Source: an uncultured bacterium
GTDB lineage: Bacteria > Verrucomicrobiota > Kiritimatiellia > RFP12 > UBA1067
DNA: 28,401 bases
Assembly (NCBI GenBank): GCA_902779075.1
Contig: CACZAK010000037.1
Coordinates: 1-28,401, forward strand
Direction of reading: 5' to 3'
Below are positions 1-7,568 of the stretch, in pieces; positions within the stretch are counted from its first letter, which is position 1; each line of letters begins with the position of its first letter. The notes below the pieces were generated by a model. That model saw nothing but the letters and a program-made list of their open reading frames with translations. It was not told where the DNA came from and ran no database searches. Made by a program: the position numbers and the translations under genes.

Positions 1-179
1 CGAAGATCCCCGCCCGCGCCTCGCAGAAGCGCATTGACGCCTTGCTTGCCGCCGCCGCGAAACAGGCTCGCAAGCAAATCGACGAGAAGCGCTACGCGGT
101 CGAGATGGAGGCGACGGGCATCGCCGTGCTGAAGTACGGCATCGGATTCAACGGCAAGCGAGTGGAGTTGGCAAAATGA
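1..179 (+). CDS. C-terminal tail of a probable PD-(D/E)XK / AAA-ATPase-like protein (partial)
   Basis: The window opens inside a gene whose frame runs from base 3 to a TGA at 177-179, giving 58 residues. The tail contains an Ala/Lys/Gln-rich helix followed by the segment YAVEMEATG and then KYGIGFNGKRVELAK. A short strand ending in a GIxFxGKxV pattern at the extreme C-terminus is typical of the family annotated AAA-ATPase-like with a C-terminal PD-(D/E)XK nuclease domain (DUF1703/PDDEXK_9). That family assignment rests on this tail only, because the ATPase part and the nuclease core lie outside the window. The stop overlaps the next start in an ATGA arrangement, so the two genes are probably co-translated. 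Confidence 0.6.
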   Translation, partial: KIPARASQKRIDALLAAAAKQARKQIDEKRYAVEMEATGIAVLKYGIGFNGKRVELAK

Positions 180-1348
180 AAAAAGTAGCAATAGTTGGTG
201 TTGAAGGTTCCGGAAAGACGGTGATGCTTGCCGGGCTTGGGGAACTTTACGCACGTGCGGACGAGGACGGGTACTTCCTTGCCCCCAAGAACTTCCAGAC
301 CGCTTCGTACGTGTCTGGAAAGATCTCCCGCATGCGCAAGGGCAAGTGGCCGATGGCGACGCCGGAGGATGTGTTGCAGGGACTGGACTGGACGCTGCGC
401 CAGCGCCGTGGGGATGGACTGCGACCGGTAGACGTGTGCGAGGTGTCGTGCCTCGACTTCGCGGGTGAGGTGTATCGCTATGCATTCGTCCGGCAGGGTG
501 CCGTGCCCACCAGCCTGGAGGACGAGGTGGCCTCCCTGAAGTCCTATGTCCGAAGCGCAGACGACCTGATCGTGCTAATCAACCTGCGTGACATCATCGT
601 GATGGGCGAGTACGATTCGCGCGTGCAGGAGGCGATGTGGATCACGAACGCAATCCTGTCCTACGCCCTCGACGGCCAGGACGGGCGCAGGGTGCCTCGT
701 GCGGCGATTGTGTTGTCGCAGGCGGACAGCTACGCGGACACGATCCGTTCCTGCGGCGGCGCGAAGGGCGTTTTGGCGAGATACCTGCCGCACGTTGCAA
801 ACAACTATGACTGGCTTGACATCCTCGCTGTCAGCGCCGTTGACAAGACTGTGCTCGATGACAACGGCAACATGGTGCCGGCACCGGACTTCCAGCCTAC
901 ACCGCTTCGAGCTATAATGGACTGGATACGGTACGGCTTGAAAGCCACGGTACAGCAACGGGCACCGCAACCACCGCCACAGCGTCGTGACGGACAATCT
1001 CGGCGTCCAGTTAAGTCGGTGGTACCGCCGCCGTCCGGACTCGGGCAGTATTTCACGTTCCGTGGCCGCAAAAACCGCGCGCAGTACTGGCGTTTTATAG
1101 GTTTCGCCTTCGTGACGGGATTTTGTGTAGGCCTTTTTTCTGGCGGGAACGAAGGCTTGATAGGTCTCTTTGTCCTCACCTTCGTATGGCCCTCCATATC
1201 GAATGCGGTTCGCCGTCTCCACGATTTCAATCGGAGCGGGTGGTGGTGGTGGCTTTGCTGCATCCAACCCATAGGCTGGCTCGTCGCGATCATAATCGGT
1301 TTGATTGGCGGTACCAAAGGCGACAACGATTACGGCCCGGAGCCGTAA
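176..1348 (+). CDS. P-loop GTPase-like protein fused to a C-terminal DUF805 membrane domain
   Basis: This 390-residue protein begins with a Walker A loop, GVEGSGKT, at about residues 8-15. A WPMATPED segment follows near residue 60, and a DFAGE motif at residues 94-98 replaces the usual DxxG. Further on are a SQAD motif near residue 181 in the place of NKxD and a VSAVD segment resembling G5. This layout resembles the TRAFAC double-GTPase (DO-GTPase) proteins found in predicted conflict and signalling modules; I infer that from motifs only. A Pro/Arg-rich linker leads to a DUF805 domain at about residues 290-390, with FRGRKNRAQYW, hydrophobic helices, RRLHDFNRSGWWWW and a GDNDYGPEP end, so the protein should be membrane-anchored through its C-terminus. 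The start overlaps the preceding stop (ATGA). Cellular role unknown. Confidence 0.75.
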   Translation: MKKVAIVGVEGSGKTVMLAGLGELYARADEDGYFLAPKNFQTASYVSGKISRMRKGKWPMATPEDVLQGLDWTLRQRRGDGLRPVDVCEVSCLDFAGEVYRYAFVRQGAVPTSLEDEVASLKSYVRSADDLIVLINLRDIIVMGEYDSRVQEAMWITNAILSYALDGQDGRRVPRAAIVLSQADSYADTIRSCGGAKGVLARYLPHVANNYDWLDILAVSAVDKTVLDDNGNMVPAPDFQPTPLRAIMDWIRYGLKATVQQRAPQPPPQRRDGQSRRPVKSVVPPPSGLGQYFTFRGRKNRAQYWRFIGFAFVTGFCVGLFSGGNEGLIGLFVLTFVWPSISNAVRRLHDFNRSGWWWWLCCIQPIGWLVAIIIGLIGGTKGDNDYGPEP

Positions 1349-1383
1349 GAAAATTTGAAATGAAGTTAAAAAAGGAGATAATT

Positions 1384-2754
1384 ATGAAAAAAACAGTAAT
1401 GACAGCATCTCGGTCGAATCAGCTGGGACGTAAACTCGCTTTCGCCGTGATTTGCGCGGCCGTGGCAATGGTGGTGCAGGCGGCGGCCCCGGGCGGGGCT
1501 GAAGCTGCGTCCTACGACGTGATCGTGGCGGGCGGCGGTCCGGCCGGTATCGGCGCAGGCTATACGGCCGCGAAGCGCGGCGCTAAGACGCTCGTCCTAG
1601 AAAAGAGCGGCCGTCTCGGCGGCATGGCGGTCTCGGCGATGGTGAGTCCGTTTTCCTTGGCGACCTACAGTCCCATTGCAAAGGAGATTGCAAAGAAGAT
1701 AGGCTTCGGGCACAGCGTCGATTTCCACATGGCGGACGTCCGCGCCTACGAACTGCTGAAGGAGGCGGGGGCCGATGTCATGCTCCATGCGGATGTGCTG
1801 GGGCCGGTGATGGAGGGGAACCGCGTCACGGGCGTACGCGTCCACTGCGTCGAGGGCGAACGCACGTTCAAGGCGAAAGTCGTCATCGACGCCACGGGTA
1901 ACGGAATCGTCGCCGCTGCCGCCGGCGTGCCGTACGAGGAGGGGCGTACGGGCGACGGTCTCGTCCAGCCCATGAGCATCATGTTCACCGTCGGCGGATT
2001 CAATCCCGCAAAGCGCTTTCTCTGCTTCTCCGAGGAGCACGCCCGCAGCAAGCACTGCATAGTCAACGGCAGGAAGTGGGAGGACATCGTGCAGGACGAG
2101 ATCAAGGCGGGCAAGTTGCCTCCCGAAGTCGGCGTGATCCGTCTCTATGCCGGCCCGTCCAGGGACCTGAACGTGGTGAACGCGACGCAGGTGAACGGGC
2201 TCTTCGGCTCGCGTTCCGCAGACCTCACTAAGGCCGAGATCGCTACGCGCAAACAGGCCGCGCAGATTGTCGACGTGATGCGCCGCCACCTGCCCGGTTA
2301 CGAGAACGCCCATATCGCCGAAATGCCGGCGGTCGTCGGCGTGCGCGAGACGCGCCGCTTCGAGGGTGTGGACCGCCTCACGACGGAGGACGTCCTTTCA
2401 GGGCGCAAGCGCGAGGACGCGGTTGCGCGCCGGTGTTCGTTTGTGATCGACATCCACAACCCGGCGGGCGCGGGCCAGGCCGACGGACACGACAAGGCCG
2501 TGACCGGCGGCGCGCGCCGCGTGAAGCCCTACGACATCCCCTACGGTGCGCTCGTGCCGAAGAAGGTTGACGGTCTGCTCTTCTGCGGACGCTGTCTCTC
2601 GGCCTCGCACGAGGCTCTTGCCAGCTGCCGCGTGATGGGCCCAGCCATGGCGACAGGCATCGGCGCGGGCGCTGCGGCCGCGCTTGCCGTCAAACAGGGA
2701 ATTGACGTCCGCGCGGTGGACGGTCGGAAGTTGGACCTTTTCCCCGCCAAATGA
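1384..2754 (+). CDS. Exported FAD-dependent oxidoreductase
   Basis: This 456-residue flavoprotein belongs to the FAD_oxidored type. An N-terminal signal segment (KLAFAVICAAVAMVVQAAAP, ending near AEA at residues 36-40) precedes the mature protein, so the enzyme should be periplasmic. The dinucleotide-binding fold starts with VAGGGPAGIGAG at about residues 48-59. It is followed by the acidic strand end LVLEKSGRLGGMA, and a C-terminal segment DGLLFCGRCLSASHEA typical of the FAD-binding return strand. I chose the ATG at 1384 because AAGGAG lies just upstream; longer readings run through the preceding gene. Substrate unknown; relatives sit with glycan and polyol catabolism genes in PVC bacteria. 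The stop overlaps the next gene's start. Confidence 0.82.
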   Translation: MKKTVMTASRSNQLGRKLAFAVICAAVAMVVQAAAPGGAEAASYDVIVAGGGPAGIGAGYTAAKRGAKTLVLEKSGRLGGMAVSAMVSPFSLATYSPIAKEIAKKIGFGHSVDFHMADVRAYELLKEAGADVMLHADVLGPVMEGNRVTGVRVHCVEGERTFKAKVVIDATGNGIVAAAAGVPYEEGRTGDGLVQPMSIMFTVGGFNPAKRFLCFSEEHARSKHCIVNGRKWEDIVQDEIKAGKLPPEVGVIRLYAGPSRDLNVVNATQVNGLFGSRSADLTKAEIATRKQAAQIVDVMRRHLPGYENAHIAEMPAVVGVRETRRFEGVDRLTTEDVLSGRKREDAVARRCSFVIDIHNPAGAGQADGHDKAVTGGARRVKPYDIPYGALVPKKVDGLLFCGRCLSASHEALASCRVMGPAMATGIGAGAAAALAVKQGIDVRAVDGRKLDLFPAK

Positions 2755-4037
2755 GAACAATGAAGATGAAAAACTGGATCTCGGCGGTCGCCGCGCTGGC
2801 GCTCGCGTGTTCGGCTGGGGCAGACTGGCGCGGCGAAATGCCGGAGGACTGGGTTGCCTTGCGTCCGAACGAGCGCACGGCGTCCGTTTACCACTCCTAC
2901 GAGTTCGAGCCGATCGCCGATACGCCGCCGCCGGACGGATTCAAGCCGTTTTACATCAGCCACTACGGTCGGCACGGGTCGCGGTATCTCACCGGCAGCG
3001 CGGTGCCGGACGTAATGTCCGCGCTTGAGAAGGCGAACAAGCGCAACGCCCTCACCGAGACGGGGCGTTCGCTTCTCGCCGACATGCGGAAGATCGCCGC
3101 CGTACACGATGACATGAAAGGACAGCTCGCCGAACGCGGCGCTTGGGAACTCCAGCGGCTCGCCCGTCGCATGGCGGAGAGGTTCCCGGATGTGTTTTCG
3201 CGTCGCCGCCGCGTCCACTGCCGCAGCTCCGTGAGCCCGCGCGTCCTGATCAGCCAGGCGAATTTCACGATGGCGCTGAAGGACGTCGCTCCGCAACTTG
3301 AATTCGACTTCGCGACGGGCGAGCGGCACCACAAGGTCATCAACCCGCTGCATTGGGCGCGGATGGACAAGCCTGATATCGCCAAGCGCACGGAGGATTT
3401 CTCCGATTCGCTCGCGAAAAGCGGAATCGATCCGAAGCCTCTTGTAGAGCGTATCTTCACGGCGGGCAATCCGCCCAAGAAACCGCTCAAGTTCGCACAG
3501 GCGCTGTTTGAATGCGCGTCGATCTGCCAGTGCTGCCGTTGCGAGCTGGACGGACTAGACATCTACCGGTTCTTCGAAGCGGGCGAGATCAAGGCCCTTT
3601 CGCGCGCCATGTCGGCACGGCACTACTTGGTGATGGCGAACTCAGAGGAGTTCGGCGAGTTCGTCTCCGCGAGCGAGGCCAAGCTGGGTCGCGACATGGC
3701 CGCGCGTGCCGAGGCCGCGATTGCCGACGACCGCATTGCGGCGGATCTGCGTTTCGGACACGACTCCGGGCTGTGGCCGCTTGCCGGGTTCCTGAATCTG
3801 GAGGGGCCGGGAGACCGCGTGAAGGCGGCAGACGCGCCGTCCGCCTGTCCTTCCTGGAAGTGGCTCCCGATGGCGGCCAATTTTCAGATGATCCTCTACC
3901 GGAACGCCAAGGGCGAAGTCCTCGTCAAGTTCCTCTGGAACGAGCGCGAGATGCGCGTGCGTGGCGTCTCTCCGGTTTCGGGTCCGTACTACAAGTGGAG
4001 CGACATCCGTCCCCGGATGGAAGGGAACGCCACATGA
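2751..4037 (+). CDS. Secreted histidine phosphatase (acid phosphatase / inositol-phosphate phosphatase-like)
   Basis: A 428-residue protein with a hydrophobic export signal at residues 6-24 (MKNWISAVAALALACSAGA). Three in-frame Met codons (2751, 2760, 2766) could each serve as start; 2751 overlaps the upstream stop and fits translational coupling. The catalytic RHGSR motif lies at residues 74-78, after FYISHYG. A second signature, RFGHDSGLWPL, places the proton-donor HD pair at residues 337-338. This is the clade-2 histidine phosphatase layout (histidine acid phosphatases, phytases, MINPP-like proteins). It probably releases phosphate from phosphomonoesters, perhaps phytate, in the periplasm. 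The exact substrate is not readable from sequence. Confidence 0.82.
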   Translation: MRTMKMKNWISAVAALALACSAGADWRGEMPEDWVALRPNERTASVYHSYEFEPIADTPPPDGFKPFYISHYGRHGSRYLTGSAVPDVMSALEKANKRNALTETGRSLLADMRKIAAVHDDMKGQLAERGAWELQRLARRMAERFPDVFSRRRRVHCRSSVSPRVLISQANFTMALKDVAPQLEFDFATGERHHKVINPLHWARMDKPDIAKRTEDFSDSLAKSGIDPKPLVERIFTAGNPPKKPLKFAQALFECASICQCCRCELDGLDIYRFFEAGEIKALSRAMSARHYLVMANSEEFGEFVSASEAKLGRDMAARAEAAIADDRIAADLRFGHDSGLWPLAGFLNLEGPGDRVKAADAPSACPSWKWLPMAANFQMILYRNAKGEVLVKFLWNEREMRVRGVSPVSGPYYKWSDIRPRMEGNAT

Positions 4038-4073
4038 TGTCGCGAAATCTGCAAAATCAGATTTCGCGATATC
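4036..4073. repeat. Long palindrome at the left border of the restriction-modification island
   Basis: Arms 4036-4051 and 4058-4073 are complementary over 16 positions with only one G-U pair, separated by the six-base loop CAAAAT. The inner 12 bp (4040-4051 with 4058-4069) are perfect. The left arm covers the last base pair of the phosphatase stop codon. No T-run follows, so it is not a textbook intrinsic terminator. It could still stop transcription, protect the mRNA end, or be a REP-like or MITE-like element. Confidence 0.8.
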
Positions 4074-4096
4074 GCCATTGCGCGACTAGGAAATAT

Positions 4097-4124
4097 TTGT
4101 TATTCCTTTTTACGGTATCATAAT
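4097..4124 (+). promoter_or_regulatory. Probable promoter for the restriction-modification genes
   Basis: TTGTTA at 4097-4102 and CATAAT at 4119-4124 are separated by 16 bases in an AT-rich spacer. This is the only promoter-like pair between the palindrome and the endonuclease start at 4143. An AGAGG sequence at 4132-4136 can act as ribosome binding site. Confidence 0.5.
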
Positions 4125-4142
4125 CAAGAAAAGAGGTGTGAA

Positions 4143-4841
4143 ATGGCAACATCACGAATTACAGTTAACGCTCGCATTAATGGATCAAATCCCGCCAAGG
4201 CGGAAACAATAACGTCGGTATTCGAAACGATAAGAAATCTTGCAGACAAGTATGCAGGGGAACTAAATTCAAAGATCGAAGGGCGATTGGAAGACATGAA
4301 AGCGGACGATAAATCGCACTTCCTAATTTATCGTGTCTTGGGAATATCACAGCGGGAAGGTGAACTGGTCGATGTCTATCAAAACAAGGGGCGGTTTTTG
4401 TATAAGTATGCAGGATCGTTTCTTGAGGAAGCGACCATAGAATGTCTTAAGCGAAAATTTCCTGAAGGGAAGAAGGCGAATGTTCCAAACTCTTTCGGGA
4501 GTCGTCCTAAGCAATTCGAGATAGATTTCCTGAGTGGTGTTGATGCACTTGAAATCAAATGGCGAGATGCGACAACTGATGGCGACCATATTACGAAAGA
4601 ACATTTGCGGATTAAATCCATCCGCAAGCAGAAGTTAAAACCAATTAGGGTGATGTTCTATTATCCCCAACGTGAGCAGGCAATAAGGATACAAGATGCA
4701 CTAAAAACACTTTATCGCGGCATCAAAGGAGAATATTATGCTGGAGATGACGCATGGGAGTTCGTCAGGGGATATACGGGGATCGACTTGAAATCAATCC
4801 TCGAGCAGATTGCAGACGGAAGGAGACTTACAAATGCTTGA
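4143..4841 (+). CDS. Type II restriction endonuclease, ApaLI-like family
   Basis: A 232-residue protein that I recognise as close to the ApaLI family (RE_ApaLI). The central core FEIDFLSGVDALEIKWRDA gives a PD-(D/E)XK arrangement, with D128 and the E137-I-K139 pair as probable metal-binding and catalytic residues. The following DATTDGDHITKEH and FYYPQREQAIRIQ segments are strongly family-like. The family founder cuts GTGCAC; whether this protein shares that specificity is inference. It is directly followed by a DNA methyltransferase whose start lies inside its 3' end, the usual type II pair. The gene is visibly more AT-rich than its surroundings (26 of 60 G+C in bases 4201-4260 against 38 of 60 in 3301-3360), which suggests horizontal transfer. 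Confidence 0.78.
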   Translation: MATSRITVNARINGSNPAKAETITSVFETIRNLADKYAGELNSKIEGRLEDMKADDKSHFLIYRVLGISQREGELVDVYQNKGRFLYKYAGSFLEEATIECLKRKFPEGKKANVPNSFGSRPKQFEIDFLSGVDALEIKWRDATTDGDHITKEHLRIKSIRKQKLKPIRVMFYYPQREQAIRIQDALKTLYRGIKGEYYAGDDAWEFVRGYTGIDLKSILEQIADGRRLTNA

Positions 4842-6057
4842 TTCACCGAAAATTGATTTGATTGTATGTGGAGATGCGTTGGCAGAGCTAGTCTCATTGC
4901 CTTCGGGATCCGTTAACCTTGTGTATCTCGACCCTCCGTTTTTTTCCCAGAAATCTCATGGCCTTACTTCTAGGACAACTGGGCATAGCTATAGCTTTGA
5001 TGATAAGTTTGATTCGTTGGAAGACTATCTGTCCTTGCTCGTTCCCGTACTGCGCGAGGCGCGAAGAATTCTTGCCGAAGACGGTGCCATTTTTCTCCAC
5101 TGCGATAGATACGCCTCCCATCATCTCAGAGTGGAAATGGACAAGATTTTTGGCGTAGAGAATTTTCAAAGCGAGATAATCTGGACATACAGAAGGTGGT
5201 CTAACTCCAAGAAGGGATTGTTGAACTCGCACCAGAACATCTATTTCTATAGCAAAAGCGACGCCTTTAAGTTCAATCAAATCTTTACCGGATACTCTCT
5301 GTCCACGAATGTCGACCAAATTTTGCAGGAACGGACGCGAAACGTTTTGGGACGGTGTGCCTATAAGCGGAATGTGTCCGGCGAGGTCGTGCTGGCAAAA
5401 GAGAAGAAGGGCGTTCCTCTTTCCGATGTCTGGAACATACCATATCTAAATCCAAAGGCGAGGGAACGGTGTGGTTATCCTACACAGAAGCCCGTTGCGC
5501 TTTTGCAGAGGATAATTGAATTGGTCACGGATAAAGGTGACACTGTGGTCGATCCATTCTGTGGGAGCGGGACCACATGCGTCGCGGCGAAAGCCTTGTC
5601 GCGGCACTTCTATGGAATAGACAAAAGCGAGGACGCGGTTCAGCTTGCACGAGAGCGTCTTGATGAGATGGTCATCACCGAATCACAAGTCCTTTCCTCT
5701 GGGATAGAGTCCTTCAGCGCAAAAGACGAGTTCCAAAGTTCTGTGCTGGCTTCGTTGGACGCCATCCCCGTTCAAAGAAACAAGGGCATTGACGGCTTCA
5801 TTCGGAAAGGCGGACGGTTGATACCGGTAAAGATACAGAGGGAGTCAGAGACGATTGATGATGCGATTGCGTACATTGAACATGCGTCAAGGGGGAAAGC
5901 ATTCGCAGCAAAAATAGTGATTCAAACGAACTTTAGGCATAGTTTGTTTAGTACTGGTGAAATCTTCGGTGATACGGATGTAAAAGTAATCCCTTATTTG
6001 GGATTGCAGATAGAAAATGCGCTGAACTCCGTGGTACGGTCCCGAATGGTTAAGTGA
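4834..6057 (+). CDS. Beta-class DNA methyltransferase (N6-adenine or N4-cytosine) with extra C-terminal domain
   Basis: A 407-residue amino-methyltransferase of the N6_N4_Mtase type. The catalytic motif IV, DPPFF, is N-terminal (D33). The AdoMet-binding motif DPFCGSGTT (D240, FCGSG at 242-246) comes later, and this order defines the beta class with the target-recognition region between them. The modified base cannot be decided from DPPF alone. The ATG at 4834 is preferred because AGGAG sits at 4821-4825; it overlaps the endonuclease by 8 bases. Residues from about 295 form a tail with RNKGIDGFI and LIPVKIQRESETIDDAI, resembling a degenerate restriction-like fold. The gene should protect the host DNA against the adjacent endonuclease. 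AT-rich like its partner. Confidence 0.85.
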   Translation: MLDSPKIDLIVCGDALAELVSLPSGSVNLVYLDPPFFSQKSHGLTSRTTGHSYSFDDKFDSLEDYLSLLVPVLREARRILAEDGAIFLHCDRYASHHLRVEMDKIFGVENFQSEIIWTYRRWSNSKKGLLNSHQNIYFYSKSDAFKFNQIFTGYSLSTNVDQILQERTRNVLGRCAYKRNVSGEVVLAKEKKGVPLSDVWNIPYLNPKARERCGYPTQKPVALLQRIIELVTDKGDTVVDPFCGSGTTCVAAKALSRHFYGIDKSEDAVQLARERLDEMVITESQVLSSGIESFSAKDEFQSSVLASLDAIPVQRNKGIDGFIRKGGRLIPVKIQRESETIDDAIAYIEHASRGKAFAAKIVIQTNFRHSLFSTGEIFGDTDVKVIPYLGLQIENALNSVVRSRMVK

Positions 6058-6136
6058 CGAGTATCTTAAATGCCCTATGAAGAAACAAGTTGGTGACAGT
6101 CCCATTGGCATCTCGAATGGATGGAACCTCCGTCCG

Positions 6137-7522
6137 ATGATAAACCGGAGGGAGTTCATGCGCTTCGGCGCAGCAACGCTGGCGACGGCGCCTTCCGTGT
6201 TGGCGTCAGTGGTATCGTCCGGCGGGAGCGGACGTCATCTGCGCATCGGCATTCTTGCCGACGTGCATCTCAAAGAACCTGTCGCCGCGCAAAAGCTCGA
6301 ACGCGCGTTGACGGCGTTTCGTGACGGGTGCGTGGACGGCGTTCTGATCTGCGGCGACTTAGCGGACAATGGTGTGGTGCCCCAGCTGGAGGAGCTTGCG
6401 AAGGTTTGGGAGTCCGTGTTTCCCGAATCGAAAGGACTTGACGGCGCACCTGTTGAGCGGCTTTTCCACTACGGCGACCACGACAACCGAGGCCATTGGA
6501 TGGCGGGCGAGCGCGAGGGCGTCCGCCAGCGGTATGGCTGGACGGATGAGGAACTTGCCGAGAAGGCTTGCTTCCTCCATTCGAAAGAGCATTGGGAACG
6601 CATCTTCGGTGAGCCGTGGAGTCCCATCGTACACAAGTGCGTGAAGGGGTATGACTTCGTGCTTTCCCACTATACGGCCAAAGGCGGGAACTCGCCGCTT
6701 GGACTTGCGAATTTTCTGAAGGGCTTCAAGCCCGATCCGACTAGGCCGTTCTTCTATTCGCAGCATCGTGTCCTGCGGAACACGGTCTGCGGGCCGGGCG
6801 TCTGGGGACAGGACAACGGCACAGCGGGGCGTATTCTCGCAGCCTATCCGAACTGCTGCGCGTTCTGCGGACACAGTCACCAGACAGCTGTGCGCGAGGA
6901 TTCAATCTGGCAAGGTACGTTCACGGCGGTGCAGGTACCGTCGCTGAAATACGTGACCTTCGAGTCCGGCCATGCGAACCATCCCAACGGCAGCGCGGCG
7001 GAGCAGGGAATGCTTCTGGACGTGTATGACGAGAGGATGGTCATCCAGCGCATCGACTTTGCAAACCGCAAGGAGCTTGCCCCCGCATGGACGATTCCCC
7101 TTGTCGAAGGGGCGCGTCCGTTCGCGCGCGAGGCGCGTCGGCACGTGGCACCCGTTCCGGAGTTCGCGGCGGGGGCGAGGCTTGCTGCAAAAATTCTGTC
7201 GGGGAAAGGCGGCAAGACGCTTGCTCTTGAATTCCCCGTTGTCAGCGGACGTGATGGCGGTGTTCGTGCCTACGACTACGTGGTGACAGTGGATGCAATC
7301 TGTTTCGGCGGCGACGCGCAACGTGTCATCAGGCGTTTTTTCTCGCCTCAATGTCACTTTGCGCGGGAAGCCGAGCCGGAGACCATGAAAGTGCGCATTG
7401 CGCTTGGCGGGTTTGCGAAATGGAACTCGCTCAAGTCGAAGAACTGGGGCGCGCTGCATGTGTCCGTTCGCCCGCGCGAAGTCTTTGGCGGCCTGGGGCG
7501 TCCGCTAGAGGTTGATGTGTAG
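6137..7522 (+). CDS. Tat-exported calcineurin-like metallophosphoesterase
   Basis: A 461-residue protein with a twin-arginine leader (NRREFMRFGAATLA) from residue 3. An upstream in-frame ATG at 6077 would add 20 residues; neither start has a good ribosome binding site, and 6137 gives a normal short Tat n-region. Metallophosphatase motifs appear in order: ADVH with D42 and H44, GDLADNG with D74, GDHDNRGH at 113-120 (GDHD replacing the usual GNHD), and GHSH with H246 and H248. These residues bind a dinuclear metal centre. A C-terminal beta-rich region of about 150 residues follows. It probably hydrolyses a phosphoester in the periplasm; substrate unknown. The gene begins right after the restriction-modification island. 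Confidence 0.82.
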   Translation: MINRREFMRFGAATLATAPSVLASVVSSGGSGRHLRIGILADVHLKEPVAAQKLERALTAFRDGCVDGVLICGDLADNGVVPQLEELAKVWESVFPESKGLDGAPVERLFHYGDHDNRGHWMAGEREGVRQRYGWTDEELAEKACFLHSKEHWERIFGEPWSPIVHKCVKGYDFVLSHYTAKGGNSPLGLANFLKGFKPDPTRPFFYSQHRVLRNTVCGPGVWGQDNGTAGRILAAYPNCCAFCGHSHQTAVREDSIWQGTFTAVQVPSLKYVTFESGHANHPNGSAAEQGMLLDVYDERMVIQRIDFANRKELAPAWTIPLVEGARPFAREARRHVAPVPEFAAGARLAAKILSGKGGKTLALEFPVVSGRDGGVRAYDYVVTVDAICFGGDAQRVIRRFFSPQCHFAREAEPETMKVRIALGGFAKWNSLKSKNWGALHVSVRPREVFGGLGRPLEVDV

Positions 7523-7568
7523 GGAATGGAATCAGCCCTATCTTAAAGAGACGAAAAGGAGAAACGAC

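Noticed and set aside
1355..1382. TTGAAA and GATAAT pair before the FAD oxidoreductase
   Set aside because: The -10 box would overlap the ribosome binding site and transcription would begin after the start codon.
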